A stretch of 14,644 nucleotides of DNA, from positions 1 to 14,644 of the forward strand of contig JAWXBI010000253.1 of the NCBI GenBank assembly GCA_034439915.1, written 5' to 3'. The notes below the pieces were generated by a model. The model was not told the DNA's origin. It searched no databases and saw only the letters and a list, made by a program, of their open reading frames with translations. The translations under genes and the position numbers were made by a program. Shown here piece after piece: positions 14,280 through 14,644 of the stretch. Each line of letters begins with the position of its first letter. Position 1 is the first letter of the stretch. Origin of the DNA: JADJLQ01 sp034439915. GTDB lineage: Bacteria; Bacteroidota; Bacteroidia; Chitinophagales; Saprospiraceae.

Positions 14280-14644
14280 TTAAGCATTTAAAGACTTTTG
14301 AAAAGTGGTAATTTTTCTGCTTAAAATATCAAGATTTTCAAACAAATGTTCCTTGATTTTTTCTTCAACGAGGTTTCTCAATAATAAAATAATTATAATA
14401 TTGGCACACTCAAAACAGGAGCGTCTGGAATAATTAAGAAATTGTTTGAATTCTTTGTGGGAATATGAACCTGACCCTTCTGCAATATTATTCGAAAGGC
14501 TCATACCACATCCTCTTAATTGCTCTGCAAATCGAAATAGTTTTCTGGTCTCTAAAATATCAGCAAGATCAAACAATTTGTTGCCAATGTCTATTGCCAA
14601 TTGCCAGATCTCTAAATCTTCAAATCTAAATTTACGTAACGGTG
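14280..14644 (-). CDS. Four-helix-bundle protein (S23/IVP family), partial at window edge
   Basis: The frame stays open to the right edge, so the N-terminus lies outside the window; a TTG at 14600 is probably internal. The residues before it read LRKFRFEDLEIWQLAIDIG, the family's usual beginning (F-x-x-L-x-[IV]-W-x-x-A). Later landmarks are QLRGCGMSLSNNIAEGS and KEFKQFLNYSRRSCFECAN. The family (TIGR02436-like) includes proteins encoded within 23S rRNA intervening sequences, but most members are stand-alone chromosomal genes of unknown function; no rRNA sequence is visible here. The C-terminus ends in TTFQKSLNA. It lies 74 bases upstream of the regulator gene on the same strand, with the G-rich repeat between. 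Confidence 0.88.
   Translation of the reverse strand, partial: PLRKFRFEDLEIWQLAIDIGNKLFDLADILETRKLFRFAEQLRGCGMSLSNNIAEGSGSYSHKEFKQFLNYSRRSCFECANIIIILLLRNLVEEKIKEHLFENLDILSRKITTFQKSLNA

Noticed and set aside
14401..14412. TTGGCAC as the -24 half of a sigma-54 promoter
   Set aside because: No TTGC-like -12 element follows at the required spacing, and the site is inside the four-helix-bundle coding sequence on the opposite strand.
14280..14644. 23S rRNA intervening sequence, suggested by the S23/IVP family protein
   Set aside because: No rRNA sequence flanks the gene in this window, and most members of this family are ordinary chromosomal genes.

Overview
The window looks like chromosomal DNA of a Bacteroidetes bacterium, most likely from the Saprospiraceae or a close relative. 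The evidence is a TonB-dependent receptor with an N-terminal carboxypeptidase-regulatory-like domain, a type IX secretion (T9SS) type A sorting domain, a Saprospiraceae-style dockerin-like repeat, a GLPGLI-family protein, and several TAnnTTTG promoter elements close to start codons in place of clear Shine-Dalgarno sites. No tRNA, rRNA, CRISPR array, transposase or phage gene was seen.

Layout: (1) 96-4666 (+) holds a TonB-dependent receptor and a predicted surface lipoprotein, closed by a good intrinsic terminator at 4751-4782. (2) 4783-5397 is a gene-free stretch dense in inverted repeats and flanked by a 12-bp direct repeat. (3) 5398-6999 (-) encodes a stand-alone T9SS sorting domain behind a signal peptide, followed by a thioredoxin-like protein joined through a Pro/Asp/Thr linker to a dockerin-like module. 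(4) 7139-8437 (+) holds lipB and a hotdog acyl-CoA thioesterase. (5) 8430-10244 (-) holds a DinB/YfiT-like protein, a rhodanese lipoprotein and a GLPGLI protein. (6) 10365-11515 (+) holds a UPF0173-type metallo-beta-lactamase-fold hydrolase and a small periplasmic cytochrome c. (7) 11520-14205 (-) is a two-component pair, an NtrC-type regulator followed by its overlapping histidine kinase, with a G-rich repeat directly upstream. (8) A four-helix-bundle (S23/IVP-like) gene runs off the right edge.

How the genes may work together: the receptor and lipoprotein resemble an outer-membrane uptake pair in which a beta-helix-like lipoprotein stands where SusD usually does. lipB and the thioesterase both act on activated acyl groups. 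The DinB-like protein, the rhodanese and the thioredoxin-like protein all belong to thiol or redox-active families, but nothing in the sequence proves a shared pathway. The kinase/regulator pair has the motif set of an NtrC-type subfamily and shows no obvious local target. The most unusual parts are the split between the stand-alone sorting domain and the thioredoxin-dockerin fusion, the palindrome-rich gap, and the G-rich repeat in front of the regulator.
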